Shown: positions 7,441 to 18,708, numbered from the stretch's first letter. The stretch is 18,881 nucleotides of DNA from Alistipes sp. (GCA_031285485.1 JAITWC010000146.1:1-18881), one strand, 5' to 3'. Made by a program: numbers and translations. Notes: a model not told the origin generated them from the letters alone.

Positions 7441-7454
7441 CCCCCCCCCCCCCC
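7441..7454. repeat. Homopolymer of 14 C upstream of the M16 lipoprotein gene
   Basis: Uninterrupted run of 14 cytosines, 57 bp before the ATG at 7512 and 20 bp after the DUF456 stop. Runs of this length slip during replication and are also prone to sequencing error, so the exact length is uncertain. A short A-tract (7465-7473) and a TTTG (7481-7484) lie between it and the gene. The TTTG is a poor -7 element because the TA is missing. Confidence 0.95.
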
Positions 7455-7511
7455 TTACATATTCAAAAAAAAACGCGACATTTGCTGAAAACTCTTAAAC
7501 CACATACTCCA

Positions 7512-10427
7512 ATGAAAAAACTCGCCACCATCCTCGGAACGCTCGCCATAGTCATAATGGCAGCCACCTCCTGCGGCCCGCGCTACAACTACGAGACCGT
7601 GCCAGGCGATCCCACCGGCGCCCGTATCTACACACTCACCAATGGCCTGAAGGTCTACCTTGCCCCCAACCACGAGACCCCACGCATCCAGACCTACATC
7701 GCCGTGAAGGTCGGCGGCAAGAACGACCCCGCCGAAACGACCGGCATGGCCCACTACTTCGAGCATCTGATGTTCAAGGGCACTCCCGGCTACGGTACAA
7801 TCGACTACGAGGCCGAAAAACCGATGCTCGACGAGGTGGAACGCCTCTTCGAGATGTACCGCGTGAGCGACGACGAAGCCGAGCGCGCGGCTATCTACCG
7901 ACAGATCGACTCGATAAGCTACATCGCCTCGGGCATAGCCATCCCCAACGAGTACGACAAGCTGATGACCGCCATCGGCGCCAATGGCACCAACGCCTAC
8001 ACGGGCTACGACATGACGGTCTACACCGAGGACATCCCGGCGAACCAGATCGAAAACTGGGCGAGGATACAGGCCGACCGTTTCTCCAATCCGGTGATCC
8101 GCGGCTTCCACACCGAACTCGAAACGATCTACGAGGAGAAAAACATGTCGCTCACCCAGGACTCCCGCAAGGTCAGCGAGCAGATGCTCGGCGCACTCTT
8201 CCCCACCCACCCCTACGGCACCCAAACGATACTCGGCAGCCAGGAGCACCTAAAAAATCCCTCGATAACAAACGTCAGGCAGTACCACGCCGACTGGTAC
8301 GTGCCCAACAACATGGCGGTGTGCATGAGCGGTGACTTCGATCCCGACACCACCATAGTCATCATCGACAAGTGGTTCGGCGGCCTCCAACCCAACAACG
8401 ACATTCCCGTCGTTGCCGCCACTCCCCTGCCCCAGATCGACGCCCCGATAGTTCGCGAAGTGATCGGCCTCGACGCCGAGAACGTCACGGTCGCCTGGAG
8501 GGTCGGCGGCGCCAACTCCACCGACACCGACGTGATGAGCATCCTCGGACGCATCCTCTACAACGGCACGGCGGGCCTGTTCGACCTCGATCTGATCCAG
8601 CAGCAGAAAGTACTCAGCGCCTACTCGTCGTTCAGTCCGATGGCCGACCACGGCATGCTGGTCATGCAGGGCCGCCCCAAGGCTGGCCAGACGCTCGACG
8701 AGGTGAAAGACCTGATGATGGCCGAGATGGAAAAACTTAAGGCGGGTGATTTCGACGACGCCCTCATAGCCGCCACCATCAACAACTACAAGGCCCAGGA
8801 GATGAGCTACCTCGACAGTAACTACGGCCGCGCCGACGCCTTCGTGTCGTCGTTCATTAACGACGTGCCGTGGGAACGGATGGTTAACGAACTCGACCGC
8901 ATCGGCCGTGTCACCAAACAGGAGATCATGGCTTTCGCCAACTCCAAGTTCCGGCCCGAGAACTGCGCCGTCATTTACAAGCGCGAGGGCAAGGACCCCA
9001 ACGAGCTGAAGATGCCCAAGCCCCCCATCACCCCCATCCAGACCAACCGCGACACGATGAGCGTGTTCCTGGCCGAGATCCAGAACACGCCCGTCACGCC
9101 GATCGAACCGGTGTGGGTCGATTTCGAGCGCGATCTCGACATCCTCAAGGCCAAGAGCGACATCGAGGTGCTGTACAAAAAGAACGAGACGACCGACATT
9201 TTCACTCTCCAGTACATGTACGAGACGGGTGTCAACAACGACCCCGCCCTGGCGCTCGCCTCCAGCTACCTGTCGTATCTGGGCACGGCCGACATGACGG
9301 CCGAGGAGTTCGCCGCCGAGTTCTACAACATCGCCTGCTCGTGGGGCATCAATTCGAGCGAAGACCGCTCCTACGTCACTATCTCGGGCTTGGGCGAGAA
9401 CATGGCCCGCGCAATGGAGCTGACCGAAAAGCTGATCGCCGGCGCGGTACCCGACGAGCAGATCCTCGCCGGCCTCAAGGCCGACATGATAAAGAGCCGC
9501 GCCGACGCCAAACTCAACCAGAGCCGCAACTTCGGCGCGCTGCAAAACTACGCCATACGCGGCCCCGAGTTCATCGACGCCATCACACTCTCCGACGCCG
9601 AACTGAACGCCCTCACCTCCGAGGAGTTGCTGGGCAAGATCCGTGCCTTGATGGGACTCCGGCACCGCATAATCTACTACGGCGCCAAAGACCACGTCGG
9701 CCTGCTGGCCGACATAGAGGCCCACCACAACGTGCCAGCGACCCTTGCCGCACCCGCCGAAACGGTGAAACATCCGTACATGGAGACCCCGTCCAACAGC
9801 GTGGTGCTGGCCGAGTACGACGCAGCACAGATCTACTACATCCAGTACAGCAACCGTGGCGACGGAGCCTACGATCCGGCCATCGACCCGCCCCTGACGC
9901 TCTACAACGCCTACTTCGGCGGCGGCATGAACGCCATCGTGTTCCAGGAGATGAGAGAGGCGCGCGGGCTGGCCTATTCGGCCTCGGCCTCGTTGCAACG
10001 TCCATCGCGTCTCGACCGTCCATATTACTACATGGCATTCATCGCCACCCAGAACGACAAGCTGGTGGACGCCGCCTCGGCCTTCGACGATATCATCAAC
10101 AACATGCCCGAGAGCGAGGCCGCGTTCCAACTCGCCAAGGAGTCGATCATCACCGACATGCGCACCCAGCGCATCATCAAGTCGAGCGTCATCGGCTACT
10201 ATCTCTCCGCTCAGGACATGGGTCTGGACTACGACCGCCGCCGCACGATCTGGGAGCAGGTTCCGTCGATGACCTTCGACGACGTGAAGGCGTTCCAGCA
10301 GAAGTGGGTTGCGGGCCGTCCCTACACTTTCGCGATCCTCGGCCGCTCAGCCGATCTCGACCAGGACTACCTCCGCACCCTCGGCCCCATTCGCAAAGTA
10401 ACCCAGGAGGATATTTTCGGCTATTAA
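7512..10427 (+). CDS. Two-domain M16 family zinc metallopeptidase, predicted lipoprotein
   Basis: M16 (pitrilysin/insulinase-like) peptidases are zinc enzymes that enclose and degrade peptides. The mature protein would be lipid-anchored: MKKLATILG, a hydrophobic stretch and the lipobox AATSC with Cys21, so it probably faces the periplasm. The 971-residue length fits the full-length form with four alpha/beta subdomains. The inverted zinc motif HYFEH is at residues 81-85 (His81, Glu84, His85) and the third ligand is expected in TIYEEKNM at about Glu208/209. The C-terminal half has the substrate-side Arg/Tyr signature REARGLAYSA near residues 815-824. I chose the ATG at 7512 rather than the in-frame one at 7482 because it gives a clean signal peptide. 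It converges with two further M16 genes across a shared terminator. Confidence 0.94.
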   Translation: MKKLATILGTLAIVIMAATSCGPRYNYETVPGDPTGARIYTLTNGLKVYLAPNHETPRIQTYIAVKVGGKNDPAETTGMAHYFEHLMFKGTPGYGTIDYEAEKPMLDEVERLFEMYRVSDDEAERAAIYRQIDSISYIASGIAIPNEYDKLMTAIGANGTNAYTGYDMTVYTEDIPANQIENWARIQADRFSNPVIRGFHTELETIYEEKNMSLTQDSRKVSEQMLGALFPTHPYGTQTILGSQEHLKNPSITNVRQYHADWYVPNNMAVCMSGDFDPDTTIVIIDKWFGGLQPNNDIPVVAATPLPQIDAPIVREVIGLDAENVTVAWRVGGANSTDTDVMSILGRILYNGTAGLFDLDLIQQQKVLSAYSSFSPMADHGMLVMQGRPKAGQTLDEVKDLMMAEMEKLKAGDFDDALIAATINNYKAQEMSYLDSNYGRADAFVSSFINDVPWERMVNELDRIGRVTKQEIMAFANSKFRPENCAVIYKREGKDPNELKMPKPPITPIQTNRDTMSVFLAEIQNTPVTPIEPVWVDFERDLDILKAKSDIEVLYKKNETTDIFTLQYMYETGVNNDPALALASSYLSYLGTADMTAEEFAAEFYNIACSWGINSSEDRSYVTISGLGENMARAMELTEKLIAGAVPDEQILAGLKADMIKSRADAKLNQSRNFGALQNYAIRGPEFIDAITLSDAELNALTSEELLGKIRALMGLRHRIIYYGAKDHVGLLADIEAHHNVPATLAAPAETVKHPYMETPSNSVVLAEYDAAQIYYIQYSNRGDGAYDPAIDPPLTLYNAYFGGGMNAIVFQEMREARGLAYSASASLQRPSRLDRPYYYMAFIATQNDKLVDAASAFDDIINNMPESEAAFQLAKESIITDMRTQRIIKSSVIGYYLSAQDMGLDYDRRRTIWEQVPSMTFDDVKAFQQKWVAGRPYTFAILGRSADLDQDYLRTLGPIRKVTQEDIFGY

Positions 10428-10458
10428 GCCGGAACGCCGACGGCGGATTCAGCCACGC

Positions 10459-10503
10459 AATAAATAGAAGGGGCCGGAAAAAATCCGACCCCTTCTATTT
10501 ATT
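10459..10503. terminator. Bidirectional intrinsic terminator between convergent M16 genes
   Basis: Near-perfect inverted repeat. The left arm starts AATAAATAGAAGGGG (10459-10473) and the right arm is CCCCTTCTATTTATT (10489-10503). The inner CGGA/TCCG pairs, one C/A mismatch and an A-rich loop complete it. The A/T-rich outer ends supply a U-tract in either direction, so it can end transcription of both converging genes. The stop codon of the minus-strand 440-residue gene (10499-10501) lies inside the right arm. Confidence 0.9.
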
Positions 10504-11821
10504 CCTTCCCGACAATAACCGCCGTAAAGGCCGCCCGGTCAAGATACTTCCGGGCCAAATCCCGAACCCGCTCCGGGGTCGTGGCCTCGATCTGCCGGAT
10601 AAAATCATTGATATAGTCACGGGCACTACACCCGCAGTGCGCATTCCAACCGCCCCCGACACCATCTGCGCCTCCGGCAGCCCCCGACACCTGAATATTC
10701 TCGATCACCACGTCGACGATCCCAAAAGGGCCGTCGAGGATCCTCATAACCTCGCCCAGCATCGACCGACGCACATTCTCCAACTCATCCTCCGCCACAA
10801 GTTCGCGTTTGAGCCGCTCCATCTCGGCAAAGATCTGTTCCACGGCATCCCCCGTAGCTTCGGCCGCCACCTCGGTGGCAATGGCCAGATAGCCCGCGGC
10901 GCGCAGATTCACCATCGCCGCCATCACACCGTAGGTATATCCCCGCTCCTCGCGCAGGTTCTGGATAAGCCGCGACCCGAAATATCCCCCGAGAATAGTG
11001 GCCACGACCTGCATCCCCACGAAGTCTTCGTGTCCCCGCGGAAAGAGCAGCCGCCCCGCCCGCACGGCCGACTGCACCGCCCCGGGAATCTCCAAAACCC
11101 GCCGCGGATCGCTCCGGGGAGTTATTAGCGACGGGCTATCGGTGATGGGTCGGCTGCGCGGAACCTGTGCAAGCAACTCCAGCAGCGCCTCCCGCTGCCC
11201 GGCGTCGTCGCCGAGCGAGCAGACGGCAAAGCAGTTCCCGGCGCCGTAGAACCGCTCGAAAAACGCACGGACATCCTCCCGCCGCAGCTTCAGATACTCA
11301 CTCTCGGGCGAAGATATCCCGTAAGGATGCGAGTCGCCGAAAAGCGCCGCGGAGAACAGCTCCCGAGCCTTCACGGCAGGCTTCGACCGCTCCATCGCCA
11401 GCCGCTCCATCCGTTTGCGCGCGTACAGGGCCACCTCGTCCTCCGGGAAAGCGGGCCGGAGCACAATCTCGCCCATCATCTCCAGCGTCGGCCCGAAGAA
11501 CTTCCCCAGACTGCAAAAAGTGGCCACGGCAAAGTCGCGGTCGATCGACACATCGAAATACGACCCCACAAAATCCAACCGCTCGGCGATCTCGTGCGCG
11601 GTCAGGGCCTCGCTCCCCTCGGCCAACAAATTCAGCGTCGACGACGCCACAAAAGGCTGCGACTGCACAGCCGACCCGGCGGCCCACACCAGCGACACGC
11701 GGGCGACCTCCTGCCCCGGCGTGCGGACCAGATGCACGGGCAGCCCGTTCGGCAATGTCAGCGCCTCGACCGCCGGCAGAGCCACGCTCTTCGGTACCAC
11801 TATTTCAGGTTGTCTCTTCAT
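10499..11821 (-). CDS. M16 peptidase-like protein, non-catalytic subunit
   Basis: The 440-residue product has the M16B two-domain fold (LPNGLPVHLVRTPG at the start, ERFYGAGNCFAVCSLGD mid-protein). Where an active enzyme has HxxEH, this one reads SSTLNLLAEGS, so zinc ligands are missing. It keeps the Arg/Tyr signature in the second domain (REERGYTYGV), which in heterodimeric M16B peptidases is supplied by the inactive partner. No signal peptide, hence probably cytoplasmic. Its ATG overlaps the stop of the catalytic gene upstream by ATGA, suggesting coupled translation of a 1:1 complex. An odd Gly/Ala-rich insert with HCGC lies near residues 377-400 (10621-10692), between two otherwise normal segments. 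The stop codon is in the shared terminator. Confidence 0.92.
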   Translation of the reverse strand: MKRQPEIVVPKSVALPAVEALTLPNGLPVHLVRTPGQEVARVSLVWAAGSAVQSQPFVASSTLNLLAEGSEALTAHEIAERLDFVGSYFDVSIDRDFAVATFCSLGKFFGPTLEMMGEIVLRPAFPEDEVALYARKRMERLAMERSKPAVKARELFSAALFGDSHPYGISSPESEYLKLRREDVRAFFERFYGAGNCFAVCSLGDDAGQREALLELLAQVPRSRPITDSPSLITPRSDPRRVLEIPGAVQSAVRAGRLLFPRGHEDFVGMQVVATILGGYFGSRLIQNLREERGYTYGVMAAMVNLRAAGYLAIATEVAAEATGDAVEQIFAEMERLKRELVAEDELENVRRSMLGEVMRILDGPFGIVDVVIENIQVSGAAGGADGVGGGWNAHCGCSARDYINDFIRQIEATTPERVRDLARKYLDRAAFTAVIVGKE

Positions 11822-13053
11822 ACCTTATCATATATAAGCGTCGACGAACGTTCGGGAACAAAGGTGGCGCGCGCCTCTTCGACGAGGCGGGCGGCGTCGA
11901 ACGAACGGTAAATCCCGACTTCGCGGTTGACGAGCGGCAGGTCGCCCAGCATCTCGTAGAACCCGAGGTTCATCGCCTTGTTCATCACGTTGAGTTCCCC
12001 GAATATCGTCTCGGCCTCGAATTTATTTCTGACCTTCTCCAGTTCATATTCCCCGACCGGTTCGTCGCACAGCCGCCGCAGCTCGCTCCACAGCGCCTGT
12101 TCGCCCGCCTCGACGGAGGTTTCGGGCAGCAGATACCCCGTCACCGCGAACAGTCCGGGGTCGAGATCGCCGGTGATGCAGGCGTTCACCGACGAGAACA
12201 GCCGCCGCTCCCTCACCAGGCTCTCGTACATGCGCGCCGAGGATCCCCCGGCCAACACGTCCGACAGGATATCGCAGGCGTAGCAGTTGTCGGAGATCCG
12301 CCCTCCCATCGGGAACGCCACGGTGATCAGAGTGGCGGGAACGTCCCTCTCGACTTCGAGGCGCCGCGCGGCCGAAGGCGGCGGCTCCGCGGGGATGTCG
12401 TCGAGGGGCGGAACGCCCGCGGCCACATCGCCGAACCACTCGGCGGCCATCGCCAGCATCCGCTCCGGCTCCAGGTCGGCCGCGATCGAAAGGACGGCGT
12501 TCGCCGGGTTGTAGTAGCGCGCGTAGAAGGCCCGCACCTCGTCCGGGGTCGCCCCCGTGATGTGGTCGGGCGACGCGCCGATGGTCTGCCACCTGTAAGG
12601 ATGGATTTTGTAGGCCATCTCCCGCACGAGCATCCACACGTCGCCGTAGGGCTGGTTGAGATAGCGCTGGTTGAACTCCTCCACCACCACGCGCTTCTCG
12701 GCCTCAAGCTTGGCCGGCGTGATGTCGAGCCCGCCCATCCGGTCGGCTTCGAGCCACAGCGCGGTGGCGAGATTCTCCTTGGGCAGGGTGATGTAGTAGT
12801 CGGTGTAGTCGTTGTTGGTGAACGCGTTGTTCTCGGCGCACGCACGGTGCAGCGGGGTGTCGAAATCGGGCACGGCCCGCGTCCCGCGAAACATCAGATG
12901 CTCGAAAAGGTGGGCGAACCCCGTCCGCGCCGGGTTTTCGTTGCGCGCCCCAACGCCGTAGAGCACGTTGACCGCCGCCATCGCCCCGCCCTCCGCGCGG
13001 TGCACCACCACCCGCAGGCCGTTACTCAAAGTTTGTTTCCGATATGTGATCAT
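11818..13053 (-). CDS. M16 family zinc peptidase, catalytic subunit
   Basis: The 411-residue product starts MITYRKQTLSNGLRVVV and carries the inverted zinc motif HLFEH at residues 48-52 (His48, Glu51, His52). EAEKRVVVEEFNQR follows, giving the third ligand at about Glu125/126, the expected distance downstream. In the second domain the position of the Arg/Tyr signature reads RERRLFSSV, lacking the Tyr, as is usual for the catalytic half of heterodimeric M16B enzymes. There is no signal peptide, so cytoplasmic peptide turnover is likely. The next gene on the same strand overlaps by four bases and provides the missing signature. The ATG at 13053 is directly preceded by a TAACATTG -7-like element. 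Upstream lies array 3. Confidence 0.93.
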   Translation of the reverse strand: MITYRKQTLSNGLRVVVHRAEGGAMAAVNVLYGVGARNENPARTGFAHLFEHLMFRGTRAVPDFDTPLHRACAENNAFTNNDYTDYYITLPKENLATALWLEADRMGGLDITPAKLEAEKRVVVEEFNQRYLNQPYGDVWMLVREMAYKIHPYRWQTIGASPDHITGATPDEVRAFYARYYNPANAVLSIAADLEPERMLAMAAEWFGDVAAGVPPLDDIPAEPPPSAARRLEVERDVPATLITVAFPMGGRISDNCYACDILSDVLAGGSSARMYESLVRERRLFSSVNACITGDLDPGLFAVTGYLLPETSVEAGEQALWSELRRLCDEPVGEYELEKVRNKFEAETIFGELNVMNKAMNLGFYEMLGDLPLVNREVGIYRSFDAARLVEEARATFVPERSSTLIYDKV

Positions 13054-13097
13054 TCAATGTTAAGGTATTGTTAACCGCCAACGGCGGATCCTCGACT
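13054..13097 (-). promoter_or_regulatory. Possible promoter and small hairpin upstream of the M16 pair
   Basis: Read on the minus strand, TAACATTG (one mismatch to TAnnTTTG) ends one base before the ATG at 13053, and a TTGG lies about 16 bp further upstream. The hairpin CCGCC (13075-13079) / GGCGG (13083-13087) sits between this and array 3. The -7 match is imperfect, so this is tentative. Confidence 0.35.
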
Positions 13098-13325
13098 TTT
13101 CGGGGCCTCCGCCCGCGGGCGAAGCCTTCCCCGAACTTTTTTGAGGCCTTCGCCCGTGGGCGGAGCCTTCCCCGGAACTTTTTGGGGCCTCCGCCCGCGG
13201 GCGAAACCTTCCCCGAACTTGTTGGGGGCCTCCGCCCGTGGGCGAAACCTTCCCCGAACTTTTTTGGGGCCTTCGCCCGCGGGCGGAGGCTTCCCGGAGC
13301 TTTTTTCAAGCCTCCGTCGGGCTGC
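13098..13325. repeat. Tandem array 3: five units, 41-bp period, CGCCCGCGGGCG palindrome
   Basis: CGCCCG starts at 13110, 13151, 13192, 13233 and 13274, an exact 41-bp period. The core CGCCCGCGGGCG is a perfect palindrome in some units; in others G replaces C in the centre. It is followed by CCTTCCCCGAACTTTTTTGGGG, in which CCCC and GGGG can pair around the T-tract to make a second hairpin. Arm positions alternate between C and T or A and G in a way that keeps G-U pairs. Because 41 is not a multiple of three, a reading frame shifts at each unit, which argues strongly against coding. It lies between the 3' end of the DUF418 gene and the 5' end of the M16 pair, both on the minus strand. Confidence 0.93.
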
Positions 13326-13343
13326 GGAGCGTCCGCCGGAGGC

Positions 13344-14525
13344 TCAAAACAGCCAGGTGGCCCTGCGCCAGAGCCACTCCAGCGGCCCCTGCCTGTGCCG
13401 ACGCAGCCACAGCGCCGCGAAAGTGTACACAACCGCGAACATCGCGACCGCGACGCCCACCGAGGCGGTCGAGCCGAGACGCTCGCCCAGCCCAAGCCCC
13501 CACGGAAAGAACACAAAGCTGCCCAGCAGCGACTGCGACACGTACATCGTCAGGCTCATCCGCCCCAGAGGCGAGGCCAGACGCATCAGCACACCCCGCA
13601 TCCGCGTGCGGTGGAACAGCACCACCACCATGCCCGTCATGAAAACCATGAACGCCAGCTTGTGCCACTGCCCCACGAGCTGCCCCAGATTGTCGGCCAC
13701 TCCCCCGTCGCCGATCCACTCGGGGATCATCTCCGCGAACCCCCTCAGCGGGAAGAAACACAACAGTCCCGCCAGCGCCGCCTTCAGCCAGAAACGGACG
13801 TTCGCCCCGCCGTCGGCAAACAGCCCCCGACGCCCGATGAGCATGCCCGCCATCATAAGCGCCGGAGCCTGCAACATGCGACCGTAATCGCGCGCCCACA
13901 TCAGGCTGTACACCTGTCCGTCGGTGAGGTTAGACCATGCCGAGGCCCAGAAATCCCCACCGCCGAGCACATCCATCGCGGCCCGCCACCACGGCACGAA
14001 ACCCTCGGTCGAAACCTCGACGCCCGCCATCGCCAGCGCCGTGCGCACCACGAAGTCGGGCCCCAAAAGCCCGAAAACCGCGATGACGAGAACCCAACGG
14101 TCGGAGAGACGCGCAACCAGCGGCAAAACCAGCCCCACCAGGGAAAACATCACCAACACCTCGCCCGGGAAGAATGCCGCGTTCACACAACCGAAACCCA
14201 GCAGCACCACCATCCGCCACACGAATCTCAGGCGGAAATCGCGCCCCTCGCGCCGCGCACGCTCGTACTGAAGGTGGAAAGTGTAGCCGAACAGCAGCGA
14301 GAAGATCGCGTAAGCCTTCCCCGAAAAGGTGAAGAACAGCGAATCCCAGGCCGCGCGGTCGAAAAAACCGAGCAACGGGCCCGCCGCGTCTTCGGGGAAA
14401 CGATAATAGTTGAAGTGCTCCACGCTGTGCAGCAACAGGATTCCGATCACGGCCACACCCCTCAGCGCGTCGACCACATCGACTCTCGGGGCAACGGAAA
14501 GGGCGGGTTTGGGAGCAGGGGCCAT
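13344..14525 (-). CDS. DUF418 family (YeiB-like) multi-pass membrane protein
   Basis: The 393-residue product starts near DALRGVAVIGILLLHSVEHF, the hallmark opening of the DUF418/YeiB family related to acyltransferase-3-like membrane proteins. It ends with the DUF418 block proper: GRMSLTMYVSQSLLGSF, then alternating hydrophobic segments, then LWLRRHRQGPLEWLWRRATW. About nine to ten membrane segments are apparent. Function in the family is unproven; transport or cell-envelope acylation has been suggested only by fold. I chose the ATG at 14525 because the frame continues upstream only into unrelated nifJ antisense and homology starts here. It diverges from nifJ across a 135-bp gap. Minus-strand TACTTTTG (14563-14556) gives it a probable promoter with a leader of about 25 nt. 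Confidence 0.92.
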   Translation of the reverse strand: MAPAPKPALSVAPRVDVVDALRGVAVIGILLLHSVEHFNYYRFPEDAAGPLLGFFDRAAWDSLFFTFSGKAYAIFSLLFGYTFHLQYERARREGRDFRLRFVWRMVVLLGFGCVNAAFFPGEVLVMFSLVGLVLPLVARLSDRWVLVIAVFGLLGPDFVVRTALAMAGVEVSTEGFVPWWRAAMDVLGGGDFWASAWSNLTDGQVYSLMWARDYGRMLQAPALMMAGMLIGRRGLFADGGANVRFWLKAALAGLLCFFPLRGFAEMIPEWIGDGGVADNLGQLVGQWHKLAFMVFMTGMVVVLFHRTRMRGVLMRLASPLGRMSLTMYVSQSLLGSFVFFPWGLGLGERLGSTASVGVAVAMFAVVYTFAALWLRRHRQGPLEWLWRRATWLF

Positions 14526-14660
14526 ACTATATATTATTAAATTATTAAGAACGGGCAAAAGTAACTCAAATTGTCGGGAATGCACCATGAATTGATTATT
14601 TTTGCGGGCACACTGCCCGGGGCAGTTCGTCAGCCGAATCATACAAAATACTGAAATACA
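14526..14660. promoter_or_regulatory. Divergent promoter region between the DUF418 gene and nifJ
   Basis: On the + strand TATTTTTG (14597-14604) matches TAnnTTTG, with ATTG at 14570-14573 as a possible -33 element 23 bp upstream (slightly long). On the minus strand TACTTTTG (14563-14556) matches exactly and serves the DUF418 gene. A perfect palindrome CGGGCA (14605-14610) / TGCCCG (14614-14619) sits at the predicted nifJ start site and could be an operator. No Shine-Dalgarno sequence precedes the nifJ ATG. Confidence 0.6.
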
Positions 14661-18215
<3,555 letters not shown>

Positions 18216-18218
18216 CCG

Positions 18219-18254
18219 CGTCATTGCGGGGAGCCGAAGGCAACGAAGCAATCC
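18219..18254. repeat. Dispersed-type CATTGCG...GAAGCAATC repeat after nifJ
   Basis: CGTCATTGCGGGGAGCCG ... CGAAGCAATCC begins 4 bp after the nifJ stop. ATTGC and GCAAT at its ends can pair. Elements with this wording (CGTCATTGCGAG...GCGAAGCAATC) recur between genes in many bacterial genomes as far as I recall; only one copy is in this window, so its repeat status here is inference. Confidence 0.5.
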
Positions 18255-18270
18255 GGATCATTGCACAACT

Positions 18271-18328
18271 AATTTTCAATTTTAAAAAAACGCCTGGAAA
18301 TCTCGGGCGTTTTTTCAAATTGAAAATT
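18271..18328. terminator. Nested palindrome, likely nifJ terminator
   Basis: The outer arms AATTTTCAATTT (18271-18282) and AAATTGAAAATT (18317-18328) are perfect complements. Inside them A7-CGCC (18284-18294) pairs with GGCG-T6 (18306-18315) around a 10-nt loop. The inner stem followed by T6 is a textbook intrinsic terminator on +, about 90 bp after nifJ, and its A/T symmetry allows use in both directions. Confidence 0.8.
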
Positions 18329-18683
18329 GGCTGCAAGAATACTGATGATCTACACAGGCGGAACGTAAGCATTCGTAATGGAGACCTACGGAGCGGGCAA
18401 CATCTCCACACCCCCCCTGTTTTTCGACGTCTTCGCGCGTGCGAACGCCCGCGGAATAGTTATAGTCAACGTCACGCAATGTATATCAGGCGGAGTGCAC
18501 CCCATCTACGAGTCGGGTGTGCGCCTGACGAAAGTGGGAATAACCAGCGGCGCCGACATGACCCCGGAGGCTGCCTTCACAAAGCTGATGCACATTCTGG
18601 GCCTCAGCCTGTCATACACCACCACCCGCTCCACCCGCTCCATCCGCGCCCAATCCCCGCGCACGCGCCCCTTCAATTATTAA
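18327..18683 (+). pseudogene. ansA: L-asparaginase type I, internally deleted remnant
   Basis: In one frame (18336 onward) the sequence reads RILMIYTGGT, the N-terminal catalytic-loop motif of asparaginases, then a TAA at 18366-18368. It then continues AFV-METYGAGN, ARGIVIVNVTQC, YESGVRLTKVGITSGADMTPEAAFTKLMHILG, which is the C-terminal domain. The two pieces are normally separated by roughly 220 residues, so almost the whole N-terminal catalytic domain, including the second Thr and the TDT/K region, is missing. After HILGLSLSY the product no longer resembles the family (TTTRSTRSIRAQS). An ATG at 18378 could still start a 101-residue C-terminal fragment, but it would have no active site. The remnant starts at the edge of the preceding palindrome. 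Confidence 0.8.
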
Positions 18684-18708
18684 AATGACTCTAAATTTTG
18701 CAATAATT

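Noticed and set aside
8250..10130. Long minus-strand ORF opposite the M16 lipoprotein gene
   Set aside because: Val/Gly/His-rich shadow with no recognisable motif; the + strand has HYFEH and a signal peptide.
1..13325. CRISPR arrays
   Set aside because: The whole 41-42 bp unit is repeated, with no unique spacers of uniform length between identical repeats, and no cas genes are present.
13098..13343. Array 3 as a stack of terminators for the DUF418 gene
   Set aside because: The T-tracts lie on the + strand while the DUF418 gene is transcribed from the - strand, so the transcript would carry A-tracts instead.
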